In this document: in pieces, positions 4,670-5,561 of the stretch
Position numbering within the stretch: position 1 is the stretch's first letter
Layout of the letters: each line of letters starts with the position of its first letter
Assembly (NCBI GenBank): GCA_016177145.1
Contig: JACOVV010000173.1
Span: 1 to 5,561 of the forward strand
DNA length: 5,561 bases
Source of the DNA: Candidatus Omnitrophota bacterium
GTDB lineage: Bacteria; Omnitrophota; Gorgyraeia; JACOVV01
Direction of reading: 5' to 3'
Program-made: the position numbers and the translations under genes
Notes under the pieces: model-generated
Told to the model about the DNA's origin: nothing
Database searches by the model: none
The model's input: only the letters and a program-made list of their open reading frames with translations

Positions 4670-5561
4670 TTTTTTTGGTTGTTCTTGGTTTATTGATTCT
4701 CATTCATGAATACGGGCACTTTTATGTCGCCCGCGCCCTCGGAGTAAAGGTGGAGCGGTTTTCAATCGGCTTCGGCCCCGTCATTACAAAAATTCAAGGA
4801 AAACAAACGGAATACTGTATTTCGGCGATTCCTCTGGGGGGATACGTCAAGCTCGCGGGGGAAACTCTCCAGGAAGGGAGCACAGGGGCTCCGTGGGAAT
4901 TTGTCACCCGGCCGATCTGGCAAAGGTTTCTGATTATTTTCGCCGGGCCGCTGTCGAACTATCTTTTGGCATTTTTTGTTTTCTGGGCGATCTTCATGAT
5001 CGGCAATCCGATGCTGACCAATCAAGTCGGACAATTATTACAGGGATATCCGGCGCAGGAAGCGGGAGTTCAAATAGGAGACCGCGTTTTGAGCGTCAAT
5101 GGCAAAAAGGTCCAGTATTGGGAGGATGTTTCCGGGGAGATCCGCCGAAATCAGGGCCAGCCGCTCCGGATTGAGATTGACCGGCAGGGGACGGCGGTTC
5201 AATTGACGGTAACGCCGCGCGTCGAAGAGAGAAAAAATCTTCTCGGCCAGCAGGTAAAAACGCCTCTCATCGGCATTTCTCCCAAGGAAGAGATTGTCAC
5301 GGTCCGGTACTCCTTGTTTGAAGCGATGACCCTAGCGGCGGGAAAACTTTTGCTTTTTACTCAGTTAACGTTCAAATCCCTCTGGTTGATGATCACCGGC
5401 GCGCTCCCTTTTAAAGAATCGGTCACCGGTCCGATCGGAATTTTCTATCTGGCGTCGGGAGCCGCGAAATTAGGGCTTGTTTACGTTCTGCAGATTATCG
5501 CCACCATCAGCGCCAGTCTCGCCATTTTTAACGTCCTGCCGATTCCGGTGCTGGACGGGGG
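4657..5561 (+). CDS. rseP: RseP-type site-2 intramembrane metalloprotease (M50), C-terminally cut
   Basis: Regulated intramembrane protease that cuts transmembrane segments of substrates such as anti-sigma factors, in the inner membrane. The window holds 301 codons and ends inside the second active-site motif. The first transmembrane helix carries H-E-Y-G-H (17-21), the zinc H-E-x-x-H motif. G-G-Y-V-K-L (61-66) is the family's membrane-associated beta motif. A second hydrophobic segment, with the conserved F-A-G-P-L-S-N, spans 91-117. One PDZ domain lies at about 122-188, with Q-E-A-G-x-Q-x-G-D-R-V-L-S-V-N-G at 134-149. Later come T-G-P-I-G (257-261) and N-x-L-P-I-P-x-L-D-G (292-301), where D300 is the third zinc ligand. 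E. coli RseP has two PDZ domains; a single one, as here, is common in other lineages. The start overlaps dxr by 13 bases. The substrate is not encoded in this window. Confidence 0.95.
   Translation, partial: MGLLIFLVVLGLLILIHEYGHFYVARALGVKVERFSIGFGPVITKIQGKQTEYCISAIPLGGYVKLAGETLQEGSTGAPWEFVTRPIWQRFLIIFAGPLSNYLLAFFVFWAIFMIGNPMLTNQVGQLLQGYPAQEAGVQIGDRVLSVNGKKVQYWEDVSGEIRRNQGQPLRIEIDRQGTAVQLTVTPRVEERKNLLGQQVKTPLIGISPKEEIVTVRYSLFEAMTLAAGKLLLFTQLTFKSLWLMITGALPFKESVTGPIGIFYLASGAAKLGLVYVLQIIATISASLAIFNVLPIPVLDG

Noticed and set aside
4893..5174. A 93-codon plus-strand open frame inside rseP
   Set aside because: It is out of frame within the conserved transmembrane and PDZ coding of RseP; a shadow.

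Overview
The window looks like chromosome from a diderm (outer-membrane) bacterium. It encodes a lipobox protein with a peptidoglycan-binding OmpA domain, the lipid-carrier and MEP-pathway genes uppS, cdsA and dxr, and an RseP-type site-2 protease. Base composition is roughly balanced (estimated by eye). The lineage cannot be fixed from this window. Nitrospirota or a deltaproteobacterium-like group would fit, but that is a weak inference.

Layout. (1) Positions 1-325, minus strand: the N-terminal third or so of a RecB/Cas4-like PD-(D/E)XK nuclease, cut by the left edge. (2) Positions 326-608: a divergent intergenic region. It holds a 168-bp long-arm palindrome (317-484) with perfect 19-bp ends, one of which covers the nuclease ribosome-binding site and start codon. 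Overlapping candidate divergent promoters lie at 510-558. (3) Positions 609-1837, plus strand: an OmpA-family lipoprotein and a small membrane-anchored coiled-coil protein, probably one transcript. (4) Positions 1838-1951: a structured 114-bp gap with a 9-bp GC-rich stem, flanked by a 10-bp direct repeat. It may be a terminator or leader. (5) Positions 1952-5561, plus strand: uppS-cdsA-dxr-rseP, every junction overlapping, with rseP cut by the right edge.

How the genes work together. Dxr makes MEP, the committed intermediate of the isoprenoid pathway. UppS polymerises the resulting C5 units into undecaprenyl diphosphate, the lipid carrier for peptidoglycan and other envelope polymers. CdsA makes CDP-diacylglycerol for phospholipids. 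RseP cleaves transmembrane substrates, typically anti-sigma factors, in envelope stress signalling. The upstream OmpA lipoprotein and coiled-coil protein are also envelope proteins, so the plus-strand genes share an envelope theme. The nuclease is functionally unrelated.

The coding content is mostly conserved housekeeping. The least ordinary features are the large palindrome that could occlude translation of the nuclease and the structured, repeat-flanked gap before uppS. No CRISPR array, tRNA, rRNA or transposase gene was recognised.
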